Positions 1-12,100 of a DNA stretch of 64,000 bases are shown in pieces. The notes below the pieces were generated by a model that worked only from the letters and a program-made list of their open reading frames with translations, had not been told where the DNA came from and did no database searches. Location of the stretch: contig NZ_CP157278.1 of the NCBI RefSeq assembly GCF_040026395.1, positions 4,464,001-4,528,000 on the forward strand, read 5' to 3'. The position numbers were made by a program, and so were the translations under genes. This DNA is from Pedobacter lusitanus (GTDB lineage Bacteria; Bacteroidota; Bacteroidia; Sphingobacteriales; Sphingobacteriaceae). The first letter of the stretch is position 1. Every line of letters starts with the position of its first letter.

Positions 1-51
1 AGGAAGGAGCAGGCTCAAGACCAACACTAATAATAACAAGCTTCTTTTCAT
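1..51 (-). CDS. N-terminus of a secreted/membrane protein (partial, possible PorP/SprF)
   Basis: Seventeen codons on the minus strand run off the left edge. They begin with ATG at 51 and read M-K-R-S followed by an almost unbroken Leu/Val stretch ending in Pro, which is the start of a signal peptide or first membrane helix. The gene lies directly downstream of, and in the same direction as, the giant CHU_C-type protein. In Bacteroidota such proteins are very often followed by a PorP/SprF-family outer-membrane protein of the type IX secretion system, so that is the best guess. The identity is inferred from context only; the mature part is outside the window. Confidence 0.5.
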   Translation of the reverse strand, partial: MKRSLLLLVLVLSLLLP

Positions 52-110
52 ACGGGTATAATTAATTCTATTCTTCAATCTGATTGTGTTTCGGTAGTAT
101 TTTTTAATGT

Positions 111-136
111 GCCCGGACTATCAGTTAAGTCCGGGC
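111..136 (-). terminator. GC-rich hairpin after the giant gene
   Basis: GCCCGGACT (111-119) pairs with AGTCCGGGC (128-136) across an 8-base loop, ten bases beyond the stop codon of the giant gene. On the minus strand it is not followed by a T-run, so it is either a weak terminator or an RNA-stabilising stem between the giant gene and the next one. Confidence 0.5.
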
Positions 137-145
137 TGTCAGCTA

Positions 146-3100
146 TTATTTTTTGAAAGCCCGGATCAAGGTGATATATCCTTTAAAGACCTGCCATTCC
201 GCATTTGCTCCTTTAGGTTTGACACGCAGCAGGTAGTAATAAGTACCTTCATTTAATCCTTCCCCAGTCCAGGTGTTCTGGTAGTTTTTCTGTCTGTATA
301 CTTCATTACCCCATCTGTTGACAATGCTTAGTTCATTATCTCCATACTGGTTGAGTCCTCTGATTTCAAAGACATCATTTGTACCATCTCCGTTTGGCGT
401 GAACAGGTTAGGGATCTTGACTTCAAAGAAGTTCATGGTGATGGCTACCGAAGCAACATTGGTCAGATAGCCGTAGCTATCTTTCACCTGGTAGGTAAAA
501 TTATCATTTCCAGTATACCCGGGATCTGGTGTATAAGACACAGTACCATCACTGTTCACGGTGACTTTACCATGTAAAGGAGGCGTGATAATCACTACAC
601 TTCCTTTGTCAAAGCTTGAATTACCTGGATTATCATTGGCCAGGATGTCAATGACAATGGTGGTGTTGGCTTTGGCTTCTGCTTTGTCATCTACTGCCAC
701 CGGTGATTTAGGCACTACGATAACCGTAGGGTTATTGTTGGATTCATCAGTACCGGATGTTGCGGTGACCTCATTTCCAGCCGGTGCTTTTGCTTTGGCA
801 ATTGCTGTATTGGTTACCTGACCAGCATCTTTATCTGCCTGGGTTAAGGTATATACTTCAGTCGCTGTAGCTGTAGCTCCCGGAGCAAGTCCGAAAGTAC
901 CGACATTAATTGTTCTGTTACTGATACCGAGTTTCGCATCACTGAAAGTAACATTGTTAAGTGTTACTGTACCTGTGTTCTTCACGGTAAAGGTGTAGGT
1001 GATTTTGTTATCCTTGAATACAGCGGTTTTAACCAGAGACATTGAGCCTGCAGGGTTTCCTGAAGGATCCACCTCGGTTGTAGTCGGTGTATCGTTGTTG
1101 GCAGCAGTACCGGAAATATCAGTAGCTTTTGCTCCTCCGGTTGCTGTTGCATTCACCACTGCAGAGTTGATGACTTTTCCAGCATCTTTATCTGCCTGTG
1201 TTAAGGTGTAAACCTGGGTCGTGGTAATTGTAGCACCTGGCAACAAACCTGCTCCCACAGGAACAGCCAGATTGGTGATACCCAGCTTGGCATCATTTAA
1301 CAGGACTGTAGTAAATGTCACATTACCTGTATTCTGAATGGTAAAGGTATAGCTGATTTGAGTACCACTAGCAATGCTTACTCCAGTTTTAACTAAAGTA
1401 ACTGCAGGTTTTGCACCAATAATCACTACCGTAGGATCGTCTGTGGCCGGAGTATTCGGGTCATCAGATTTCGGTTTGGTAACCGGGTTGCCTGTTGGAT
1501 CTGTACCTTTGACACCTGCCTGATTGCTGAAGGTACCTGCATCCACATCTGTTTGTGTTAACGTATGTTTAGCCGTTACAGTTACATTAGCACCAGGAGC
1601 AATAGTTGGAATAGTTGCCGGAGTGATACTTCCTGCATCAGCTCCCGGATCACTTACAACCACGTTGCTTAAGGTTACATTACCTGTGTTGGTTACCACC
1701 AGAGTATAGTTGATCACATCACCAGTTTTAGCGCCAGTATTGTTGGCTACTTTAGTCAGGGTCATTGATGGAGCCGGAGTAATTTGAATTACCGTAGGAT
1801 CATCTGTGGCCGGAGTATTCGGATCATCAGATTTCGGTTTATCCACCGGATTACCTGAAGGATCCGCACCTTTGGCACCTGCCTGATTGCTGAAGGTACC
1901 TGCATCTACATTTGCCTGAGTTAGCGTATGTTTAGCGGTTACTGTAGCACTTGCACCAGGGAGTAAAGTGGTAATGTTAGCCGGGGTGATACTTCCAGGA
2001 TCAGCACCCGGATCGGTCACCACAATATTGCTTAAGGTTACATCACCTGTGTTTTTCACGACCAGTGTATAGTTAATGACATCACCGGTTTTGGATCCTG
2101 TATTATTGGCCACTTTAGTCAGTGACATTGCAGGTTTTCCAGGGGTTAAGGTAATGGTGAAAGTTTGTGGTGCAGACTGGTCTATTCCTCCGTTAGCTGT
2201 TCCGCCATCATCTTTGAGAATGACCGTTACAATGACTGTACCTGTTGCTCCAAAAGCAGGCGTGAAGGTGAGTGTACCATCAGGTGCAATTGCGGGCTGG
2301 ATGGTGAACAGGGCGTTATTGGCATTGGTCACGATGAAGTTCAGCTTCTGAGCTGCTTCATCCGCAGGTCCTGCACTGATTGCAGTGGCCCATCCTGGAA
2401 CCGTTTGTGCTCCGGCATATTGTAACAGCACCTGATCCGCACCTTTGACAAATGATGGTGCATCATTGACCGGAGTGATAGTGAGTGTTAAAGTACTTGT
2501 CGCTGAACCACCTTTTCCATCGATAGCAGTATAAGTAATTACTGGAACAGTTCCGTTGTAATCTTTAGCAGGGACAAAAGTATATCCGCCATCAGCATTG
2601 ATGGTGATAGTACCTTTACCAGGGATCAGTACCGGAGTGCCAGTTGATTGATCACCTGTGATTCCTGCGATGGTAAATTTGCTGACTTTTAATACATCAT
2701 TATCTACATCTGTATCATTGGCGAGCAGCCCATTTGCCGCCGTTACCGTCAGGGTCTGATCTTCGAGCAGGGTCGCTGTATCAGGGTTGGCCACCGGATC
2801 ACTATTAACTGCATTTACACCAGCAGTTGCTGTATTGTTGCTTAACAAAGGATCGGTTTCTGTACCAGAAACGACAGCTGTAGTCTGATAAGGACCACCT
2901 ACCACCAGGTTCGCCTGTATGGTTAAGGTTGTAACTGCGCCATTGGCCAGGTTACCGATCGTCCATAATCCTGAAGCAGGATCATAATTACCAGAGGTTG
3001 CAGACTGGCTGGTGATGGTATAACCTGCCGGCAGCAGATCAGTGACTTTCACGCCCGATGCATTACTAGGCCCGTTGTTGGTTACCTGAACGGTAAAGGT

Positions 3101-6100
3101 TACCGGTTGTCCTACTTTTTGCAGTGTCTGGTTGACGGTATTGGTTACCGCCAGATCTGTCACTACATCGACTTTGGTATCTACCGGCGGAGTTGTCTGT
3201 GGGTTAGTCCCCGGTTCGATTGGTGTAGCGGTTGCGGTGTTCTGCAGATTCGCTGTAGCTCCTGCAGGGAGGAATCCTGTGACCCTGATGGTTACCGTGT
3301 TGGCGTTTCCAGCCGGCATGTTGACTGTAACGTTTACATTGTTGGTATTTCCTGTAGCTCCGCTGACAATGGTTGCAGTACCGGCAGGAGTTGCTGTCCA
3401 GGTAACCCCAGTCAGCGCTGCAGGGACATTATCGGTAATCAGGGTACCTACTGCATCACTGATGCTGGTATTGACCGCGGTAATTATATAGTCTACATTG
3501 GTACCAGCGGCAGCATTTGCAGGACCGGATTTGGTGATTTCAATAACCGGGATTCTGCTGACTGCTGTGCTTACCGTAGAGGTTACCGGTATTACTCCAG
3601 GTTCAGCCGGGCTTGCGGTTGCTGTGTTAACCAGTGGTGAGACATTATTGTTGGAAGGGACTTTACCCGTTACGCTGATGGTAATGGTATTTCCGTTTCC
3701 AGCGGGCAAGTTCGCTGTTAAACTGATATTGCCTGTTCCCGTTGCCGGAGTCGTCAGAGTCGCAGTACCAGTGGTCGTAGCCGTCCAGGTTACATTGGTA
3801 ATGGCAGCAGGTACGACATCGGCAATAGCCAGATTCAGTGCATCACCTGTTCCCTGGTTATTGACCGTGATCAGGTAATTGATATCGGCGCCTGCGGTTA
3901 AAGTAGCAGGTCCTGTTTTGACAATTTTGATGACCGGTTTTCTGCTGACAGTAGTGACTACCGGAGTAGAAGTTTTCGGGTTTGCCGGATCTTCAACGGC
4001 TGTAACTTTTGCTGTATTGGTAATGGTTCCGCTAAATGAAGGGGCAACAATTCCATTGACTGTAATGATGATGGCATCACCCGGGGCAGCAGTTAAGTTG
4101 GCCTTGGTGGCTATGGTATTTGAAGTGCCTGAACTGGCTCCTGTAATCACTGCATTTCCGGTCTGAGTTACCGACCACTGCACATTAGTGATGTCAGCCT
4201 GAACGATGTCATCAATAGCCGCATTGAGTGCGGTACTTGGTCCGTTGTTGGTGACACGGATCTGGTAATTGATCTGTTCACCGGCAAGCAGGGTAGCCGG
4301 ACCAGATTTGGTGATGTTCAGGTTGACTACAGGTTTAACCACGGTTGTGACTGTAGAGGTAACCGGTGGGATACCTGGTTCAGCAGGCGTAGCCGTTGCG
4401 GTGTTGGTTAAGCTGTTGTTATAGGTCGGTTCAATGTCACCTGTAATGGTCACATTCACTGTACCACCCACAGGGACATCAACATTTGCAGCGACCTGGT
4501 TACCAGTTCCTGTAGCACCAGAGTTGATGATGGCACCACCACTGCTTGTTGCTGTCCACTGCACATTTTGCAGCGCAGGGGAAACCACATCGGTAATAGC
4601 TGTACCTGCAGCATCAGATGGACCGGTGTTGGTCAGGCTCAGGGTATAAGTGATTTTCTCTCCGCTGGCTGCTGTGGCAGGACCGGATTTCACTAGTTTC
4701 AAGCCTGGGGTTCTTTTTAAAACAGTCGTTACCGGATTTGAAATAACAGGAACTTTTGCTCCTTCTGTCGGAGTTACAGTTGCTGTATTCACAATATCGG
4801 CTGTTGCTGATGAAGGGATATTTCCAGTGATGGTAATTAAGATTCTGGCATCTCCTTTTCCAGGAATATTTCCGGTAACACTTAATGCATTACCTGTTCC
4901 TGAAGCACCTGCAGAGATTACAGCTCCGTTTTGTGCGGTAGCAGTCCATTGAATATTTTGTAAAACAGCTGGGATAGCATCAGTAATTGCTGCTGCAGTT
5001 GCGTTACTTGGTCCTGCATTGGTTACCTCGATCGTATAAGCAATTGGCAGGCCAGGACTGGTAGATGCCGGGCCCGATTTACGAACATTCAGCGCAGTAA
5101 CTTTGCTGACAGCAGTACTTACTGTTGGTGAAACTACTGCCGGATTTGCACCTGTTTGTGCCTGGGCAGTATTGGTAAATGTGCCGTCAAAATCAGGATC
5201 TACCGTTCCGGTTATATCAAGAGTAACGATATTACCCGGACCTTGTGGAATATCAGCAGTAACTGCCGGATTTCCTGTTCCTGAGGTCACTGTAACTGTA
5301 GCAGTTCCGGTAACAGCAGCCGTCCAGTTTACGTTTTGTAACTGAACAGGAACAATATCGGTAATGTTCACAGTCTTTGCGTCACTAGGACCATTATTAC
5401 CTACTTGTATAATATAGTGTATCTGTTCTCCTGCGACAGCCGTATTAGGCCCGCTTTTTGAAACTTGTAATGTCGGAGTGTTCTCAATTGCAGTAGTTAC
5501 ACTTGAGGAGTTGTTATCAGGATTGTAATCCGTAATACCTGGTGTATTCAAGGTAACTGTAGCTGTATTGGTGATATTACCAGCAGTTCCGGAAGAAGGA
5601 ACTTTACCTTCAATAGTCACCAGCAGATAATTGTCTGCACCTGCAGCAATACTACCTGTGGTTGAAATGGTATTGGTAGTTCCTGTTGCAGTTCCGGTAA
5701 CTGACGAAGTACCGAAAGCAGTAGCTGTCCATTTGCTGACAACAATATTTGATGGCACATTATCTGCAATGGTCAGTGCATTTACATCAACCGGGCCGCT
5801 ATTGAATACTTTCAGGGTATAAGTAATATTCTCTCCTGCTGATATAGTAGAAGGTCCCTGTTTTTCAATGCGTATATCTGTTGATTTATTGATCGAAGTC
5901 ACAACAGTACTTTCCTCCGTACCATTTGACGTTACTGTAACGGTGTTACTAAACTGGGTATTCCCTTTGTCTACAACAATACCGTTAACTGTAATCTCAA
6001 TTATATTGGCAGGGCCAACCGGAACATCACCATTTACAGAAATCTGATTGGTCGTTCCACTGTTATTTGTACTTGTCAGAACCGCACCACCTGCAGCGAC

Positions 6101-9100
6101 TGCTCTCCAGTCAGTTACCTGTACATCTGTTGGTACATTATCTGTAATCAGTGCATTGGTAATGTCACCAAGACCTGCATTTTTAACCAGAATCGTATAA
6201 GTTATCGGATCTCCGATATTTACAGTACGCGGACCAGCCTTAGAAACTCTGAAAACAGGACTGTTGTTAATGTTTGTTGTAACTTCAGATGTATTGTTTG
6301 CTGTTTCAGGATCAGGAACGGTCGTACTTGTGATGGTCGCTCTGTTTATAATTACTGATTTGTCGGCCAGAGCCGGGCTTGCTGTTCCGGTAATGACAAC
6401 TTCTACTAAACCTGCAGTTGCAGGAATGTCTGAAGTCAGGCTTACATTACCTGTTCCGCTGGCGGTGGAAACTGTTGCTCCGCCAGTCGCCGTAGCGGTC
6501 CAGCTTGCATCTAAAATTTCTGCAGGAATATTATCGGTAATATTAACACCCAGTGCTGTACTAGGTCCGGCATTTGTTATGCGTAATACATATTGTACCA
6601 GCTCACCAGAGCCCGCATCTGCAGGTCCTGATTTTATAATTCTGACATTTGCAGATCTTGTGGTATTCGTAGTTACTGTGCTTATTGCAGGTGTGGTTGG
6701 ATCGGTGGTGCCTGCCGGTGGTATTACTGTTGCTGTGTTGCTAATGCTGTTGCCTGCAAACAGAGGATCAAGAGTTCCGTTGATCGTAATCAGTAAAGAA
6801 TCTGTACTGCCTGCTTTCAGAGAAGCCAGCAGATCTACATTGCCTGTGCCATTTGCAGGTGATGCATTTGCACTGCCACTTGTGGTTACTGTCCATACCG
6901 GATTTAAAACTGCTGCCGTAATATTGTCAGTTACTCTTGCACCAGTAACATCACTTGGACCCGCATTCTTAACCTTGATCGTATAACTGACTGGCTGACC
7001 CGCTACCGCATTTGCAGTACCGGATTTAAGGATACGTAAATCAGAAGTTTTAGTCACTGTCGTTGTTACGGTATTTGACGTAGCCGGATTATTACCAGCT
7101 TCGGCCGGACTCACTGTTGCCGAGTTACTGAAAGAAGTACCTGTAAAAGCAGAGCTGAGCGTACCTTTAATCAATACATTGATTTGGTTTGCTGAACCAG
7201 CCGGGATATTTCCTGTGATTGATAAATTATTCCCGTTTCCGGTTGCTCCGGCAGATACTGTTGCTGCTCCGGTTAATGTTGTTCCCCAGGTTACATTGGT
7301 TAATCCCGGCGGGATCTGATCTGTTATAATTGCATTGACTGCATTACTTGGACCATTATTGGATATGGTTAAATTGTAAACTACATTTTCCCCGGCATTT
7401 ACTGTTGAAGGACCGGCTTTACTAATGGTCAATGTATTTTTATTACCGATTACTGTACTCACTTTATTAGATGATACCGGAGTAATTCCAGGTTCAGCAG
7501 GTGTTGCCGTTGCGGTGTTATTTATAGTCGTATTGGCTTGTGCTGCACTTAGTTTTCCCGAGATGGCAATCTGTATTTTGTTGGCATTGCCGACATTCAG
7601 ATTACCTGTTATACTTACATTATTACCCGTTCCTGTTGTCGTAACGACTGAAGATGTTCCAGAAGGAGTAGCTGTCCAGGTTACACCAGTCAGTTCTGCA
7701 GGCACCACATCGGTAATCACTAATGCTGTTGCATTTGAAGGACCGTTGTTGACTGCGTCAATAAGATAAGAAATCGTTTCTCCGGCATTTGCATTTGCAG
7801 GGCCTGTTTTGGTTAGAGATACTGAAGGTGTTTTGGTAATAGTCGTAATGACCGGACCTGCAGTTTTAGGAGTAGTACCCGGTTCGGCAGGAGTAACGGT
7901 TGTGCTGTTACTGATATCTGCAGTTGCGGCCGGATTAACCGTTCCTGAAATCGTAATCAGGATTTCATCAGCAGGGTTTCCGCCAAGATTACCAGTTACA
8001 CTTAAGGCTGATCCTGTTCCTGTAGCACCGGCAGTTACTGTAGCTGTTCCGGTGGTTGAGGTTACCCAGGTTGGATTCAGGATACTAGCCGGAATTGCAT
8101 CCGTAATTACCGAAGCAATGGCATTGGCCTGGCTGATATTTTTAACAGAAATGGTATAGGTAATCGCCTGACCGGCACTCAGAGTGGCCGGGCCATTTTT
8201 CTGTATCGTTAATACCGGTATACGGGTTACGTTAGTAGTGGCAGTGGCCGATACCGGTGAAGTTCCTGCTTCAGCTGGAGTAGCCGTTGCGGTATTGGTC
8301 AGCGTACCGCTGAACCCGGCTGCTACTTTACCAGTGATGACAATGGTAATACGATTTCCACTACCGCCAGCTATATTGCCATTCAGACTGATGGTATTGC
8401 CTGTTCCGGTTGCAGCACCAGTAATCGATGCATTGCCGGTTTTAGTTGCCGTCCAGTTCACATTTGTAATGGTTGCTGGTACAACATCGCCGATTGCAAG
8501 ATTTAATGCGTCAGATGCACTGTTGTTGGTAACATCGATGGTATAAGTAATAGTTTCTCCTGCATTGATAGATGAAGGACCATTTTTAGCAATCGATAGT
8601 ACTGGTGTTCTGCTGGCTATAGTATTTACTGTAGAAGTAGGGGACGGACTGCCTGGTTCAGTTGCTGTAACTGAAGCCGTATTTGAAATAGACCCGTTGA
8701 ATGCAGGATCAACTTTACCGGTAATGGTAAATATGATCTTGTTTCCTGCACCGGCAGGTATGTTTGTGGTGGCATCCAAAGTATTTCCAGAACCAGTAGC
8801 TCCGGTGGATATTGAGGCTGTACCCTGAACAACTGAAGTCCATGCGGTATTTAAAATACTGGCTGGAATGGCATCCTGTACATGTGCTGCCACTGCATCA
8901 CTCGGGCCATTATTTCCAACGGTTACTGTATAGGTAATGCTGCTTCCTGAGTTAACTGAAGGCGTAACACTTTTAACAATAGTTAGCCCTGATTTTGAAC
9001 TCAAAGCTGTGTTTACCGCTGTAGAAGTAACAGGAGTTGTTCCTGATTCTGCTGGTGTAGCGGTTGCTGTATTGGTGATTGTACCAGATGCATTTGAGGC

Positions 9101-12100
9101 GATAGTCCCTGAAACTACAATCTGTACGGTACTGTTTGCACTGAAATCACCTGCTACCGCGATAGCATTTCCTGTTCCTGTCGCTCCGGAATTGATGGTC
9201 GCAGTATCACCAGTTACTGTCGCTGTCCAGCTTACGCCAGTTACGGCAGCAGGAACCGCATCTGTGATTTGTGTATTTAAACTATTTGAAGGACCTGTGT
9301 TTTTAACATTGATGGTATAAACTATGGCATTACCAGCGGTTGCTGTAGCAGGACCACTTTTGGTGATGGTAAATACAGGTATTTTTTTAACTGTAGTAAC
9401 CGCCTGTGCATTGACAGGTGTACTGCCCGGTTCCTGAGGAGTGGCAGTAGCGGTATTGGTAATTGTTCCGGCAAAGGCAGGGTTTATAGTGCCTTTTATA
9501 ACCACAACAGCTTTGTTGGAAGTTCCGGCAGGTACATTTGCAGTAACATTGACATTGTTTCCTGAACCTGTAGCGCCTGTAGTGATGGCAGCAGTACCTA
9601 CTAACTGGGTTGTCCAGGTTACACCGGTAAGGGAGGCAGGTACAATATCAGCGATCTGTACACCTGTTGCATTACTTGGACCATTGTTGGAGATTTCCAA
9701 CTGGTAAGTAACCTGATTTCCTGCTGTTGCAGTAGAAGGGCCGGTTTTAGTAATGACTACTCCTGAAGTACTGGTGACATTGGCATTCACTGTTGAGTTA
9801 CTTCCTGTTCCATCAGGTTCTGCAGGAGTAACGGTGGCTGTATTGCTGATTGTTCCTGTTGCTCCCGGATCTACAGTCCCTGTAATGGTTACAGTTACCG
9901 TATTCCCTGAACCCGCAGGAATATTTACTTTCAGATTCACCGTATTTCCGGTACCAGTTCCACCTGTCGTGATTGTTGCAGCACCCGCTACAGTACTTGT
10001 CCAGCTCACATTACTTAATGTCGCTGGTACTATATCTGAGATGTCCGTATTTACTGCATTACTGCTTCCTGTATTGGTAATCGTTAAAGTATAGGTTGCT
10101 GTATTACCAGCAGTTAAACCTGCGGCACCCATCTTGGTGATCACTAAAACTGGTTTGTTTTTAACCGGTGTTGTTACGCTTGACGTATTATTAGTTGTTG
10201 TAGGATCAGTAATATCAGCAGGGGGTGTTACTGTTGCTGTATTAACTAATGCTGTATTTGTACCCGGTGCAACTTTACCTGTAATGGTTAGTGTTGCTGA
10301 CTGACCATTAGCTAAAGTTAAGCCTGTCCAGTTACCAGTTGAACTGGTGTAAGTTCCTGTAGAAGGAGTAAAGTTACTTGCTGTAAATCCTGCCGGTAAA
10401 TTATCGGCAATGGTTAACGCATCGGCTGTTGCCAGTGTACCCGGACCATTATTGGTTAATGTGATCGTATAGGTTAAAGCTTCACCGGCGATTGCTGTAG
10501 AAGGACTTGCCGTTTTAACTATTCCAAAATCAATTACACGACTTATTGTTCCTTTGTCAGTAGCTGTATTATTAGCTGAAACAGGATCAGTTACTCCGGT
10601 AGGGGCAGCAACTGTTACTGTATTATCCAGAGCGCCAATGGCAGTTGGAGAAACAGTACCTGTGATCGTTAAAACAGCAGATTGTCCATTGGTTAAAGTC
10701 AATCCTGTCCAGTTACCGGTAGAGCTGTCATAAGTTCCGGCGTTAGGCGTAAAGGTAGCCGCAGTAAATCCTGCAGGCAGATTATCTGTAATTGTAACAA
10801 TGTCCGAAGTCAATAAAGCTCCTGACCCGTTGTTGCTTAAAGTAATGGTATAGGTTAGTGCCTGACCTGCAACAGGAGGTTTTGGTGCTGATGTTTTTGT
10901 TACGCCCAGGTCAATGACACGACTGATTGGTGTAGTAATACTAGCTGTGTTATTTGATGTTTGTGGATCCGTAACACCCGTTGGTGCAGTAACAGTAACT
11001 ATGTTATTCAGAGAACCGGTTGCAGTGGCATTAACCGTCCCGGTGATTGCCAGTGTTGCGGATTGGCCGGTGGCTAAAGTTAAGCCAGTCCAGTTTCCGT
11101 CAGCACTGGTATAGGTTCCGGCAGAAGGGGTGAAGCTGGCTGCAGTAAATCCTGCCGGTAAATTATCAATAACCTTGGTTACATCAGTTATCAGCAGACT
11201 ACCCGGACCATTATTTGTCAAAGTAATTGTATAAGTAAGTGACTGACCGGTTATGGCTGTTGCGGGTAGGGCAGTTTTGCCTACACCTAAATCAATAACT
11301 CTGGTTGTCGTAATGGTGTTGGTTGCGGTATTGTTAGTCAGATCAGGATCAGTAATGTCAGCAGGACTTGTTACCGTTGCTGTGTTCACCAGTGAGCCGG
11401 CAAGCGCATCCGGAGAAAGTTTTCCTGCGATCACTAGAGTGGTGCTCTGGCCAGAAGTTAACGTTAAGCCCGTCCAGTTTCCTGTGTTGCTATCATAAGT
11501 TCCGGTGGCAGGAGTGAACGATGTTGCTGTATAGCCGGCAGGTAAATTATCTACCAGCTTAACGATATCAGCGGCCAGTAAACTACTTGGCCCGTTATTT
11601 TTTAAAGTTAAGGTATAGGTTAGATTCTGGCCTGCCGCTACTGGCGCAGGGCTGGCGGTTTTGGTCAGCACGAAATCTATTTGTCTGACAACAGGAGTAG
11701 TTTCAGTAGCTGTATTATTAGCCGTTACTTTATCATTTGTTCCTGCCGGAGGAGTAATACTTACAGTATTGCTTAACGATCCTGTAACCGTAGCTGTTAC
11801 AGTACCTGCAATTGTTAATGTAGTACTTTCACCTGTAGCCAAAGTTAATCCGCTCCAGTCTCCGGTAGTTTTATTGAATGTTCCTTTAGCAGGAGTATAG
11901 CTGGCTGCTGTAAATCCGGCTGGCAGATTATCTGTAACCTTGACTATGTCGGCAGCTAACAGACTACCCGGACCTTTATTGGTTAAGGTTATTGTATAGG
12001 TTAATGTCTGTCCTGCAACAACTGGTTTCGGGCTGGAAGTTTTCGCTACTTCAAGATCAATATCCCTGTTGATGTTGGTGACAATAGTTGCTGTGTTATT

